Shown here: positions 27,777-36,296 of the stretch, piece by piece
Layout of the letters: the number at the start of each line of letters is the position of its first letter
Numbering within the stretch: position 1 is the first letter of the stretch
Assembly (NCBI RefSeq): GCF_016428755.1
Contig: NZ_JAELTI010000005.1
Coordinates: forward strand, 58,778-122,777
Length of the DNA stretch: 64,000 bases
Direction of reading: 5' to 3'
Source of the DNA: Allobosea sp. ASV33
Lineage (GTDB): Bacteria > Pseudomonadota > Alphaproteobacteria > Rhizobiales > Beijerinckiaceae
Made by a program: the position numbers and the translations under genes
Notes under the pieces: generated by a model
What the model was told of the DNA's origin: nothing
The model's input: only the letters and a program-made list of their open reading frames with translations
Database searches by the model: none

Positions 27777-28767
27777 CGCGGCGCCCCCTGAGCTTGGCGG
27801 CGAGGCCCGCGATACCGCCATGGGTGAACAGCACGAAGAGCACGATCAGCGGGCCGAATATGACCTTCCAGTTCTGCGTCAGGCTGGAGAGCACGTCCTC
27901 GGTGATCAGGAAGGCGAGCGCGCCGAGGATCGCGCCATAGAGCGAGCCGACGCCGCCGAGCACGGTCATGAAGATCAGTTCGCCCGAGCGCGACCAGGCC
28001 ATATAGGCCGGGCTGACGAAATCGGTCTGGTTGGCGAGCAGGAAGCCGGACAGGCCCGCCATCATGCCGCTGATCACATAGGCGCCGAGCCGGACATGGT
28101 TGACGTCGTAGCCGGTGACGGTGACGCGTACGGCATTCTCCCGCGCGGCCCGCAGCACGCGGCCGAAGCGCGAGGCGACAAGCCGCCGCGCCACCCAGTA
28201 GCAGAAGGCCAGCGTGCCCAATGCGATATAGTAGAAGCCGGTGCGGTTGCCGAAGATCTCGCGCCCGAGCAGCGTGCTCTTCTCGTAGAGCGTCAGGCCG
28301 TCATCGCCGCCATAGGCCGAGAGTGCTTGGGCGAAATAGAAGGCCATCTGCCCGAAGGCGAGCGTGATCATGATGAAGGCGACGCCGCGCGTGCGCAGCG
28401 AGACATAGCCGGTGATCGCAGCAAAGACGGCGCAGGCCAGCAGAATCACCGGCAGTGCCACCAGCAATTCGGTCTGGCCCTCGGTGATCAGGATACCGGC
28501 ACCATAGGCGCCGATGCCGATATAGGCGGCGTGGCCGAAGGAGATCAGCCCGCCGATGCCGAGGATGAGATCGAGCGAGAGCGCCGCGATGGCGAAGATC
28601 ATCGCCCGCGTCACCAGCGTCAGCCAGTGTCCGGGCAGGCCGAGCGCGGAGGCCAGCGGCAACAACGCTAGCAGGGCGAAGATGACGAACGGGGCCAGCC
28701 GGCGCACGATCGGCGCCGGAGGCCGCATTGCTGCGGCGGAAGTCGCAGGTGTACTCGCCATGCTCAC
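27769..28767 (-). CDS. livM: Branched-chain-type ABC importer permease, LivM-like
   Basis: A 332-residue permease with many hydrophobic helices; family blocks are LDLILGIGGLISFGHAAYIGIGAYGAG, RTRGVAFIMITLAFGQM, VTGYDVNHVRLGAYVISGMMAGLSGFLLA and FMTVLGGVGSLYGAILGA. A GTG at 28767 overlaps the LivH stop (GTGA), while an ATG at 28761 follows two codons later; either may be used. Inner-membrane partner of LivH. Confidence 0.9.
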
Positions 28768-29690
28768 GAGCGCCCCTTGGCGGGCAGCAGGCCTTCGGGC
28801 CGGACGAACAGAACCGCCGCCATGACCAGATAGATCAGCATCGATGAGAGCGCGGCGCCGGTGGCGCGGGCCGAGGCCGGCGCCATGAACAGGCGGAGCA
28901 GGTCATTCATCGAGGAGCGGCCGAGCGTATCGACGAGGCCGACGATCAGCGCGCCGACGAAGGCGCCGCGGATCGAGCCGATGCCGCCGACGACAATGAC
29001 GACGAAGGCGAGGATCAGCACGGTGTCGCCCATGCCGGGTTCGACCGAGAGGATCGGCGCGGCCATCGCCCCGGCGAAGCCGGCGAGCATGGTGCCGAAG
29101 GCGAAGACGATCATGAACAGCTTGCGGATATCGACGCCGAGCGCCGAGACCATCGGCGCGTTCGACGCGCCGGCTCGCAGCAGCATGCCTGTGCGGGTCT
29201 TCTCGACCACGAACCAGAGCAGCGCGCCGACGCCCAGCCCAGCCGCGATCAGGGCGAACCGGTAAGTCGGATAGAGGATGCCGTCCATCAACCGGACATT
29301 GCCGGAGAGGAATTCCGGCACCGGCACCGAGAGCGGCGCCGCGCCCCAGATCATCTTCACGGCCTGGTTGAGCAGCAGGATCAACCCGAAGGTCGCCAGC
29401 ACCTGATCGAGATGGTCGCGCTCATAGAGATGCCGGAAGACCAGGAACTCGAGCGCAAGGCCCAGGAGCAGCGCCGCCGCCAGCGCGAGCACCAGCCCCA
29501 GCAGGAAGGAGCCGGTCAGCGACACGAAGGTAACGGCGAGATAGGCCCCCAGCATGTACTGGACGCCATGGGCCAGGTTGATGAAGTCCATCACGCCGAA
29601 GACGAGCGTCAACCCCGCGGCGACCAGAAACAGCAGGATGCCGAACTGGAGGCCGTTGAGGAGCTGGACGATCAGGAGGCTGAGGGTCAT
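28764..29690 (-). CDS. livH: Branched-chain-type ABC importer permease, LivH-like
   Basis: A 308-residue permease: NGLQFGILLFLVAAGLTLVFGVMDFINLAHG at the N-terminus, RAGASNAPMVSALGVDI coupling region, and VVIVVGGIGSIRGAFVGALIVGLVD near the C-terminus, typical of LivH. ATG 29690. Repeat family A copy 3 lies between it and the binding-protein gene upstream, so transcription through the gap may be tuned. Confidence 0.9.
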   Translation of the reverse strand: MTLSLLIVQLLNGLQFGILLFLVAAGLTLVFGVMDFINLAHGVQYMLGAYLAVTFVSLTGSFLLGLVLALAAALLLGLALEFLVFRHLYERDHLDQVLATFGLILLLNQAVKMIWGAAPLSVPVPEFLSGNVRLMDGILYPTYRFALIAAGLGVGALLWFVVEKTRTGMLLRAGASNAPMVSALGVDIRKLFMIVFAFGTMLAGFAGAMAAPILSVEPGMGDTVLILAFVVIVVGGIGSIRGAFVGALIVGLVDTLGRSSMNDLLRLFMAPASARATGAALSSMLIYLVMAAVLFVRPEGLLPAKGRS

Positions 29691-29731
29691 GGGATCGGTG
29701 GCTCGCTCTGCCGTCGCGATCAGGCTCGACC

Positions 29732-29849
29732 GTCATTCCGGGCGTAGCGAAGCGAAGGCCCGGAATCCATCATGGAGCGCATTCCCAGCAGGACTTTGCC
29801 CTTCGATGGATCCCGGATCGGCGCCGCTTCGCGGCTTGTCCGGGATGAC
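29732..29849. repeat. Intergenic palindromic repeat, family A copy 3
   Basis: GTCATTCCGGGCGTAGCGAA at one end and TTGTCCGGGATGAC at the other, with CCCTTCGATGGATCCCGG inside, as in copy 2. It fills most of the 186-bp gap between the binding-protein and livH-like genes. Confidence 0.75.
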
Positions 29850-29876
29850 GGCAGCGGGTGGGGCGCCGAGGCGCCC

Positions 29877-31049
29877 TTATTTCAACCCGCAATCCTTGGC
29901 GTGCGGATCGGCGTAGTCCGAAAACACCTTCTGGGCGATCTCGGTCTGGAACTTGCCGTCGGCGCGCTTGGCAACCTTGACGAGGTAGAAGTCCTGGATC
30001 GGATAGCCGTTGGTGTTGAACTTGAACTTGCCGCGCAGCGAGGTGAAATCGGCCTTCTTGATCGCTTCGCGCAGCTTGTCGGGATTGCCGGCGCCGCCCG
30101 CCGCCTTCACGGCGGAGTCGATCAGCATGGCCGCGTCATAGGACTGCTGGGCATAGGAGCCGGGCACGATCTTGTAGGCCGCCTCATAGGCTTTGACGAA
30201 GTCCTTCGTCTGCGGATTGTCCATGTTGGGCGCCCAGGTCATGCCGCCATAGAGTCCGACCGCCGCGTCCTGCTGCGCCGGCAGGGTCGATTCATCGACC
30301 GTGAAGGCGGAGAGGAACGGGATCTTGCCCTGCAGGCCGGCCTGCGACCACTGCTTGACGAAATTGACGCCGAGGCCGCCGGGCAGGAAGGCGAAGACGA
30401 CATCGGGCTTGGACGAGGCGATCTTGGCGAGGTCGGCCGAGAAATCCATCGCGTTCAGAGGCGCATAGACCTCGTCGACAATCTCGCCCTTGAAGTAGCG
30501 CTTGAAGCCGGCGAGCGAGTCCTTACCCGCCTGGTAGTTCGGCGCAATGATATAGGCCCGCTTGTAATTCTGGTCCTGCGCATATTTGCCGAGGACCTCG
30601 TGCACCTGGTCGTTCTGGTAGGAGGTGACGAAGAAGTTCTTGTTGCAGGCCTTGCCGGCCATGGTCGAGGGGCCGGCATTTGGGCTGATCAGGAAGGCGC
30701 CGGAATCGAGCACGGGCTTGGCGATGGCGCCGAGGATGTTCGAGAAGACCGGGCCGACGACGAAGGCCGGCTTCTCGCTCTCGACGAACGAGCGCACGCG
30801 CTCGACGGCCACGTCCGGCTTCAATTCGTCGTCGATCACGGTGATCTTGACCGGCACGCCGCCGAGCTTGCCGCCGTTCTTGTCGACCGCGAGCTGGAAG
30901 CCGTCGCGGACCTGCTGGCCGAGCGAGGCGGCCGGGCCGGTCAGCACGCTGACCACGCCGATCTTGATCGGCTCCTGCGCCTGCGCGGAGGCGATGGACA
31001 AAGCCAGCGCGCCGCAACCGAGTGCCAGACCGAACCTGAATGTCGTCAT
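29877..31049 (-). CDS. Branched-chain-type ABC importer, periplasmic binding protein
   Basis: A 390-residue type I periplasmic binding protein. Signal peptide ends at AQA before QEPIKIGVVSVLTGPAASLGQQVRDGFQLAVDKNGGKLGG. Peripla_BP_6 fold with DELKPDVAVERVRSFVESEKPAFVVGPVFSN and a long C-terminal lobe. It leads the operon (binding protein, livH, livM, livG, livF, cupin). A 20-bp element shared with the PhzS-like gene lies 71 nt upstream of the ATG, hinting that the ligand is the aromatic compound that the monooxygenase handles. Confidence 0.9.
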   Translation of the reverse strand: MTTFRFGLALGCGALALSIASAQAQEPIKIGVVSVLTGPAASLGQQVRDGFQLAVDKNGGKLGGVPVKITVIDDELKPDVAVERVRSFVESEKPAFVVGPVFSNILGAIAKPVLDSGAFLISPNAGPSTMAGKACNKNFFVTSYQNDQVHEVLGKYAQDQNYKRAYIIAPNYQAGKDSLAGFKRYFKGEIVDEVYAPLNAMDFSADLAKIASSKPDVVFAFLPGGLGVNFVKQWSQAGLQGKIPFLSAFTVDESTLPAQQDAAVGLYGGMTWAPNMDNPQTKDFVKAYEAAYKIVPGSYAQQSYDAAMLIDSAVKAAGGAGNPDKLREAIKKADFTSLRGKFKFNTNGYPIQDFYLVKVAKRADGKFQTEIAQKVFSDYADPHAKDCGLK

Positions 31050-31120
31050 CGATGCTCTCCCGGACGAATTAGAAGCGCGACCCCGTTCCCTTGGATTCTT
31101 ATCGGCTCGCGCGGACCATA

Positions 31121-31140
31121 ATGTTTCAAGCTTAAAATAT
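31121..31140. promoter_or_regulatory. 20-bp operator-like element (copy 2)
   Basis: ATGTTTCAAGCTTAAAATAT, differing from the element at 24227-24246 at two positions only. It lies in the 201-bp gap upstream of the liv-type operon. Its conservation in two non-homologous upstream regions argues for a shared regulator. Confidence 0.55.
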
Positions 31141-31250
31141 CCGCAAGGGCGGCGGGCGCTAATTTTTGCCTGCCGCGCAGGATCGGTATTCTTGGGCCAT
31201 TCCGCCGCTTCCGGGAAGAGTGGTTTGCGGCTGCCCGGTCCGCCCTGCTC

Positions 31251-32153
31251 TCACCCCGCCAGAAACGCCGCGAGCCTGGGGCAGACGAAGTCGAGGAAGA
31301 GCTTGACCCGGTGCGGCAGCCGCGGCCCGCCCAGATAGACGGCGTGGATGTCCTCCCGGTCGCTTTCGACCACATCGGACAACACCTCGATCAGACGCCC
31401 CGCGGCGATATCCTCCCGCGCATGATAGTCGCCGAGGCGCGCGAGCCCGATGCCGGCGACCGCCATCCGCCTGACGGTCTCGCCATTGTTGGCGAGCAGC
31501 GAGCCATGAACCACGCGATCGACGATGCGGCCGCTCTCCCGGAACGGCCAGACCGGCGCGGCGCGACGGAAATTGAAGCCCAGGCAGTTATGCGCCGCCA
31601 GGTCGTCGACGGTCTTCGGCACGCCATGCCGTTCGAGATAGGCCGGGGCGGCGACGATCTTGCGCCAGGCCACGCCGATCCGGCGCGCCATCATGTTGGA
31701 ATCCGGCAGGGGCCCGACGCGGAAGGCGACATCGGTGCGGTCGAGATAGAGATCGACGATCTCGTCGGAGAGCGAGAGGTCGACCACGATCCGCGGATGC
31801 TTTGCCCAGAAGGCCGGCAGCAGCGGTTCCAGCGCCATGGTGCCGATGGGGACGGAAGCGTTGACCCGGATCGTGCCATCCGCGCTCGCCGCCCCTTGCG
31901 ACAGGCCGCGCTCGATCTCGTCGAGTTCCGCCAGCAAGGCGAGGCTGCGCTCATAGAAGACCTGGCCCTCCGCCGTCAGCGAGAGCCGGCGCGTCGAGCG
32001 TTCGAGCAGGCGCACGCCGAGGCGTGCCTCGATCCGGCCGATCAGCTTGCTCACCGTCGAGGGCGTCATCAGCAGGAGGCGCGCGGCTTCCGAGAAGCTG
32101 CCGCTCTCCACCACGCGCTGGAACACCTGCATCTCACCGACCCGGTTGTCCAT
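31251..32153 (-). CDS. LysR-family regulator
   Basis: About 300 residues. HTH: FQRVVESGSFSEAARLLLMTPSTVSKLIGRIEARLGVRLLERSTRRLSLT, of the CrgA/DsdC-like subgroup; sensor domain has DGTIRVNASVPIGTMALEPLLPAF and DLSLSDEIVDLYLDRTDVAFRVG. ATG 32153 is preceded by GGGGCGTGGC and preferred over ATG 32165. Divergent from an aldo/keto reductase and MFS exporter with a perfect T-N11-A palindrome between, so it probably regulates those two. Confidence 0.9.
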   Translation of the reverse strand: MDNRVGEMQVFQRVVESGSFSEAARLLLMTPSTVSKLIGRIEARLGVRLLERSTRRLSLTAEGQVFYERSLALLAELDEIERGLSQGAASADGTIRVNASVPIGTMALEPLLPAFWAKHPRIVVDLSLSDEIVDLYLDRTDVAFRVGPLPDSNMMARRIGVAWRKIVAAPAYLERHGVPKTVDDLAAHNCLGFNFRRAAPVWPFRESGRIVDRVVHGSLLANNGETVRRMAVAGIGLARLGDYHAREDIAAGRLIEVLSDVVESDREDIHAVYLGGPRLPHRVKLFLDFVCPRLAAFLAG

Positions 32154-32168
32154 GCCACGCCCCATTCA

Positions 32169-32181
32169 TGAAACCGTTTCA
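32169..32181. promoter_or_regulatory. LysR box (T-N11-A palindrome)
   Basis: TGAAACCGTTTCA, a 13-bp palindrome with 6-bp arms that fits T-N11-A exactly. It lies 16 nt upstream of the LysR start in the 152-bp divergent region to the aldo/keto reductase. Confidence 0.6.
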
Positions 32182-32305
32182 CAGATAAAGTGGAATGCGG
32201 ACTGATTATCAAGGCGGGGCCGGCAGCTTATTTCCCGACGCATCGAAGCGAGAACCGCAGCGGAGGGCCGGTCGTGCGGGCCGCCGGGACCATCAGGAGA
32301 GCAGG

Positions 32306-33130
32306 ATGCAGACGATCAATGCCCATGGTGCGACCATTCCCGCCCTCGGCTTCGGCGTGTTCCGGATGACGGATGCCGAGGTCGAGCGTGTCGTTCCCGC
32401 CGCCCTCGAAGCCGGCCTGCGCCATTTCGACACCGCCCAGATCTATGGCAACGAGGCCGCGCTCGGCCGCGCCCTGCACAAGGCCGGCGCCCGCCGCGAC
32501 GAGCTGTTCCTGACCACCAAGGTCTGGGTCGACAATTACAGCTCCGAAAAATTCGCCGCTTCCGTCGACGAGAGCCTCGACAAGTTGAAGGTCGACCAGG
32601 TCGATCTGCTCCTGCTGCACTGGCCGGCCGACAAGGTCGCGATTGCCGAGCAAATAGCGCTGCTGAATGCCGTGAAGGACGCGAGCAAGACGCGCTTCAT
32701 CGGCGTCAGCAACCAGAACATCGCGCAGATGCAGGAATCGATCGCCTTGAGCCGGGCGCCGATCGTCACAAACCAGATCGAGGTCCACCCCTATCTCGAG
32801 CAGCGCGCCGTCGCGGCGGCCGCCGAGGCGGCGGGTGTCGCGATCACCGCCTATTACGGCATGGCCGACGGCGCAGTGCCGCGCGACGCCACCTTGCAGA
32901 AGATCGGCGCGCCCTATGGCAAGAGCGCCGCGCAGGTCGCGCTACGCTGGCTGATCCAGCAGGGTTTCGTCGCACTGTCGAAGACGGCCAGGCCCGAACG
33001 CGTGGCCGAGAACGCCGCGATCTTCGATTTCACGTTGAGCGACGCCGATATGGCGGCGATCGGCACGCTCGCCCGTACCGACGGGCGCCTCGTCAATCCT
33101 CCCGGCCTCGCCCCCGCCTGGGACGCCTGA
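32306..33130 (+). CDS. Aldo/keto reductase, DkgB-like
   Basis: A 274-residue NADPH-dependent oxidoreductase of the 2,5-diketogluconate reductase type. The catalytic tetrad is visible: FDTAQIYGNE (Asp42, Tyr47), LTTKVW (Lys72), LLLHWP (His105); IGVSNQNIAQM and NQIEVHPYL follow. ATG 32306 has an AGGAGAGCAGG site and fits the family start. Probable role: detoxifying reactive aldehydes or ketoacids. Followed 30 nt later by an MFS exporter and divergent from a LysR regulator. Confidence 0.9.
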   Translation: MQTINAHGATIPALGFGVFRMTDAEVERVVPAALEAGLRHFDTAQIYGNEAALGRALHKAGARRDELFLTTKVWVDNYSSEKFAASVDESLDKLKVDQVDLLLLHWPADKVAIAEQIALLNAVKDASKTRFIGVSNQNIAQMQESIALSRAPIVTNQIEVHPYLEQRAVAAAAEAAGVAITAYYGMADGAVPRDATLQKIGAPYGKSAAQVALRWLIQQGFVALSKTARPERVAENAAIFDFTLSDADMAAIGTLARTDGRLVNPPGLAPAWDA

Positions 33131-33160
33131 GATGCCCGGAAGCTTAAGGACAATGTCGTC

Positions 33161-34363
33161 ATGAACACCAAGGCTTTGACGGCCGAGACGGCCGAACCCT
33201 CTTCCCATGCCCGCTGGGCGCTGCTGGCGCTCGCCATCGGCGCCTTCGGCATCGGCACGACCGAATTCTCCCCGATGGGACTGCTTCCGGTCATCGCCGA
33301 CGGCGTCGGTGTCTCGATCCCGACCGCGGGCCTGCTGGTCAGCGCCTATGCGATCGGCGTCATGCTCGGCGCGCCGATCATGACGCTCGCCTTCAGCCGC
33401 TTCGGCAAGCGCAGCGCGCTGATGTTGCTGATGGCGATCTTCACGATCGGCAACCTGCTTTCGGCTCTCTCGCCCGGCTACACCACGCTGCTGCTGGCGC
33501 GCCTCGTCACCAGCCTCAACCACGGCGCCTTCTTCGGGCTCGGCTCCATCGTCGCTGCCAGCGTCGTGCCGCGCGAGAAGCAGGCGAGCGCGGTTGCCGC
33601 GATGTTCATGGGGCTGACGATCGCCAATATCGGCGGCGTGCCCGCCGCGACCTGGGTCGGCCAGCAGATCGGCTGGCGCATGGCCTTCGCCGGTACGGCC
33701 GTGCTCGGGCTTGCCGCCATCGCCGCCCTGTGGCTGGCGCTGCCCAAGGGCGAGCCCGGCAAGATGCCGGATGTGAAGCGCGAGCTTGGCGTGCTGACCC
33801 ATCCGGCGGTGCTGCTCGCCATGGCGACGACGGTGATGGGCGCGGGCGCCATGTTCACGCTCTACACCTATGTCGCCCCGGCCCTGGCGGAACTCACCGG
33901 CGCCTCGGATGGTTTCGTCACGCTCGCGCTGGTTCTGATCGGCGTCGGCTTCACTCTCGGCAACGGCATCGGCGGCCGGCTCGCCGACTGGTCGCTCGAC
34001 GGCGCGACCAAGATCTTCCTCGCCGCGCTGGCCGCAATCATGTTCGCGCTGCCGCTGCTGCTGACCAGCCATGTCGGCGCCGCGATCGGGCTGCTGCTCT
34101 GGGGTGCCGCCGCCTTCGCCATCGTCCCGCCCGTGCAGATGCGGGTGATGGAAGCGGCCAGCGAAGCGCCGGGCCTGGCATCCTCGATCAATGTCGGCGC
34201 CTTCAACCTCGGCAACGCGCTCGGCGCGGCCGTCGGCGGCGGCGTCATCAGCCTCGGGCTCGGCTATGCGGCGGTGCCGGTGGCGGGCGGCCTGCTCGCC
34301 GCAGCCGGGCTCGCGCTGGTCTGGCTCGGCAAGGCGCGCAGCCCGGTTCCCTGCGAGGCCTGA
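33161..34363 (+). CDS. MFS exporter (arabinose-efflux/AraJ-like)
   Basis: A 400-residue 12-helix inner-membrane transporter of the DHA1 type. Marks: IGAFGIGTTEFSPMGLLPVIADGVGVSIPTAG (GTTEF motif of AraJ/YdhP proteins), GVMLGAPIMTLAFSRFGKR (motif A-like), LVTSLNHGAFFGLGSIVAA and GNALGAAVGGGVI. Likely drug or metabolite export. In an operon with the aldo/keto reductase, ended by a terminator at 34390. Confidence 0.9.
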   Translation: MNTKALTAETAEPSSHARWALLALAIGAFGIGTTEFSPMGLLPVIADGVGVSIPTAGLLVSAYAIGVMLGAPIMTLAFSRFGKRSALMLLMAIFTIGNLLSALSPGYTTLLLARLVTSLNHGAFFGLGSIVAASVVPREKQASAVAAMFMGLTIANIGGVPAATWVGQQIGWRMAFAGTAVLGLAAIAALWLALPKGEPGKMPDVKRELGVLTHPAVLLAMATTVMGAGAMFTLYTYVAPALAELTGASDGFVTLALVLIGVGFTLGNGIGGRLADWSLDGATKIFLAALAAIMFALPLLLTSHVGAAIGLLLWGAAAFAIVPPVQMRVMEAASEAPGLASSINVGAFNLGNALGAAVGGGVISLGLGYAAVPVAGGLLAAAGLALVWLGKARSPVPCEA

Positions 34364-34389
34364 CGCGCAAACCCAAGCCTGGCGACGAA

Positions 34390-34427
34390 GAGGCGGCGGC
34401 CGATCCTGGAGGCCGCCGCCTCGTTTT
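34390..34427 (+). terminator. Rho-independent terminator
   Basis: A perfect 12-bp stem GAGGCGGCGGCC / GGCCGCCGCCTC with a 9-nt loop, followed by GTTTT, 26 nt after the MFS stop codon. The remaining gap to the IclR gene (34428-34604) holds a candidate operator at 34559 and nothing else I recognise. Confidence 0.85.
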
Positions 34428-34558
34428 CGTCCGTCGCAAGGACACCACCGGAAAGCGCAAGACCGCGCCAGCCCATCGGCCCGCGGAACACAGGCCGGTA
34501 GCCTTCTTGCTTCGTTCTCGCCGCGCGTCAGATCGGCAGGTGACCGGGTCGCGTAATT

Positions 34559-34573
34559 GTTTTACATGCAAAT
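34559..34573. promoter_or_regulatory. Candidate IclR-type site 1 (upstream of the iclR-family gene)
   Basis: GTTTTACATGCAAAT, matching the element at 44407-44421 (GTTTTTTATACAAAC) at 11 of 15 positions. It lies 31 nt before the IclR-family ATG and may be an autoregulatory site. Confidence 0.35.
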
Positions 34574-34604
34574 GGATGGTCGGCCTCTAGCGAGTTGATA
34601 GCCT

Positions 34605-35399
34605 ATGGACGATGCGGCGGACGCGGAAACGCAGCACAAGAACCACGCCGTCTATTTCGTCCCGGGCCTGCATCGTGGCCTGCGCGTGCTGGAGATCGTC
34701 GCGAGCGCGCGCCGTCCGCTCGGCATTTCCGAGATCGCGGTGGAGCTCGGGCTGACGCGCTCCTCGGTGTTCCGGCTGGTCTACACGCTCCGGCACATGG
34801 GCTTCCTCGAAGAGGAGCAGCCCAAGCAGTTCACGCTCGGCCCGCGCGTGCTCAATATCGGCTTCGCCTTCCTCGCCTCGAAGGACATCATCGAGATCGC
34901 ACGGCCCGAACTTGAGGCGCTACGCGACGAGACCCAGGTCTCGGCCCATCTCGCGATCCGCGACGAACGCGACGTGCTGTACCTGAGCTGCGTCCAGACC
35001 CGCTCCGGCTTTCTGAGCAACATGAATGTCGGCTCGCGCGTGCCGGCCTATGCCTCGCCGATGGGCTGGCTGCTGCTCGCCGGGCTGCCGCGAGACGAGC
35101 TGGAAGAACTCTTCCCCAAGGACAGTTTCGCGCCGCTGACGGCCCAGACCCCGACCTCGTCGGACGCCCTGGTCGCGACCGTGGAAGCGGCGGCCAGGCG
35201 CGGACATGTCGTCAGCCGGGGCGCGATGGAGGCGGCGGGCAGCTCGATCTCGGCACCTATCCGCAATCGCCGGGGCGAGGTCGTCGCCGCGATCGACATT
35301 TCAGGCCCCGATTCCGCCTTCGACCTCGACCAGATCGAAGGGCGTTACCTAGCCGCGGTGGTCGCGACCGCGAAGCGCATTTCCGAACGGCTGGGATAG
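34605..35399 (+). CDS. IclR-family transcriptional regulator
   Basis: A 264-residue regulator. The N-terminal winged helix reads VPGLHRGLRVLEIVASARRPLGISEIAVELGLTRSSVFRLVYTLRHMGFLE; the C-terminal IclR effector domain has YLSCVQTRSGFLSNMNVGSRVPAYASPMGWLLLA and GSSISAPIRNRRGEVVAAIDISGP. It is convergent (6 nt apart) with the BKACE gene, so it adjoins the divergent catabolic cluster at 35.4-45.8 kb and is its likely controller. Related 15-bp elements lie before its own gene and before two arms of the cluster. Confidence 0.92.
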   Translation: MDDAADAETQHKNHAVYFVPGLHRGLRVLEIVASARRPLGISEIAVELGLTRSSVFRLVYTLRHMGFLEEEQPKQFTLGPRVLNIGFAFLASKDIIEIARPELEALRDETQVSAHLAIRDERDVLYLSCVQTRSGFLSNMNVGSRVPAYASPMGWLLLAGLPRDELEELFPKDSFAPLTAQTPTSSDALVATVEAAARRGHVVSRGAMEAAGSSISAPIRNRRGEVVAAIDISGPDSAFDLDQIEGRYLAAVVATAKRISERLG

Positions 35400-35405
35400 C
35401 AAGCC

Positions 35406-36284
35406 TCAGGCCGGCAATCCCAACATGGCGCGCGCTTCGGCCGGGGTCGCGAGCGCGCCGCCGAGATTTTCGAGGATCGTGCCGGCCTTCTCGACCAGCT
35501 CCGCGTTATCGCGGGCCAGCACACCCTTGCGGATATAGACGTTGTCCTCCAGCCCGACCCGAACATGGCCGCCGAGCAGGAAGGCCTGGGCCAGCAGCGG
35601 GAATTCGTGGCGGCCGATGCCGAAAGCCGCCCAAATGCAATCCCGCGGCAATTGCGAGGCGAAATAGAACAGCGTCTCCGGGTTGGGGATGGCCCCGTAG
35701 CGCACGCCGAGCACGATCTGGATCAGCAACGGATGGCGCAGCATGCCCTCCGCCTGCAACGCCTTGGCGAGCTGAAGGTCGCCGCCATCGAAGATTTCAA
35801 GCTCGGGCAGCACGCCGGCGGCATAGATTCGCCGGGCCATCTCGGTGACGTTGCGCGGTGTGTTGATCACCACGGCGCTGCCCGAGAACATGGTGTTGAG
35901 GTCGAGCGTGCAGATCTCCGGCTTCAGCGCCTCGACATGGGCGACGCGGCGTTCCGGCGTGGTCAGTGTCGTGCCGGGCGCGGCGACGGCCGGGTTGTCC
36001 AGGCTCGGAACATAGCGCCCACCCTCCCCGGTCGAGAGATTGAGGATCACATCGGAGCCCGACTGGCGGATGCGGTCGACGATTTCCCGGAAAAGGCCGA
36101 GATCCATGCTGCCCTTGGTCGTCGCGGGATCGCGGGCGTGGATATGGACGACCGCGGCGCCGGCCTTGCCGGCCTCGATCGCGGCGGTGGCGATTTCGGC
36201 CGGCGTCACCGGGAGACCCGGGTGCTGGTCCCGCGTCGTGAGATTGCCGGTGACGGCGCAGGTGAGGATGGTCTTGCGGGACAA
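35406..36284 (-). CDS. BKACE (beta-keto acid cleavage enzyme, DUF849) family protein
   Basis: A 292-residue Zn-dependent TIM-barrel protein. It opens TILTCAVTGNLTT, has the metal-binding VVHIHARDP (His47, His49), VILNLSTGEGG, and VRVGLEDNVYI with the conserved Glu. The family condenses a beta-keto acid with acetyl-CoA to give acetoacetate plus a new CoA thioester. The start is a TTG at 36284 with GAGGAG 8 nt upstream. It lies 12 nt after a class III aminotransferase, which could supply the beta-keto acid (from a beta-amino acid), as in known aminotransferase-BKACE routes such as 3,5-diaminohexanoate or carnitine breakdown. Substrate unassigned. Confidence 0.9.
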   Translation of the reverse strand: MSRKTILTCAVTGNLTTRDQHPGLPVTPAEIATAAIEAGKAGAAVVHIHARDPATTKGSMDLGLFREIVDRIRQSGSDVILNLSTGEGGRYVPSLDNPAVAAPGTTLTTPERRVAHVEALKPEICTLDLNTMFSGSAVVINTPRNVTEMARRIYAAGVLPELEIFDGGDLQLAKALQAEGMLRHPLLIQIVLGVRYGAIPNPETLFYFASQLPRDCIWAAFGIGRHEFPLLAQAFLLGGHVRVGLEDNVYIRKGVLARDNAELVEKAGTILENLGGALATPAEARAMLGLPA

Positions 36285-36296
36285 GGCGGGGGCTCC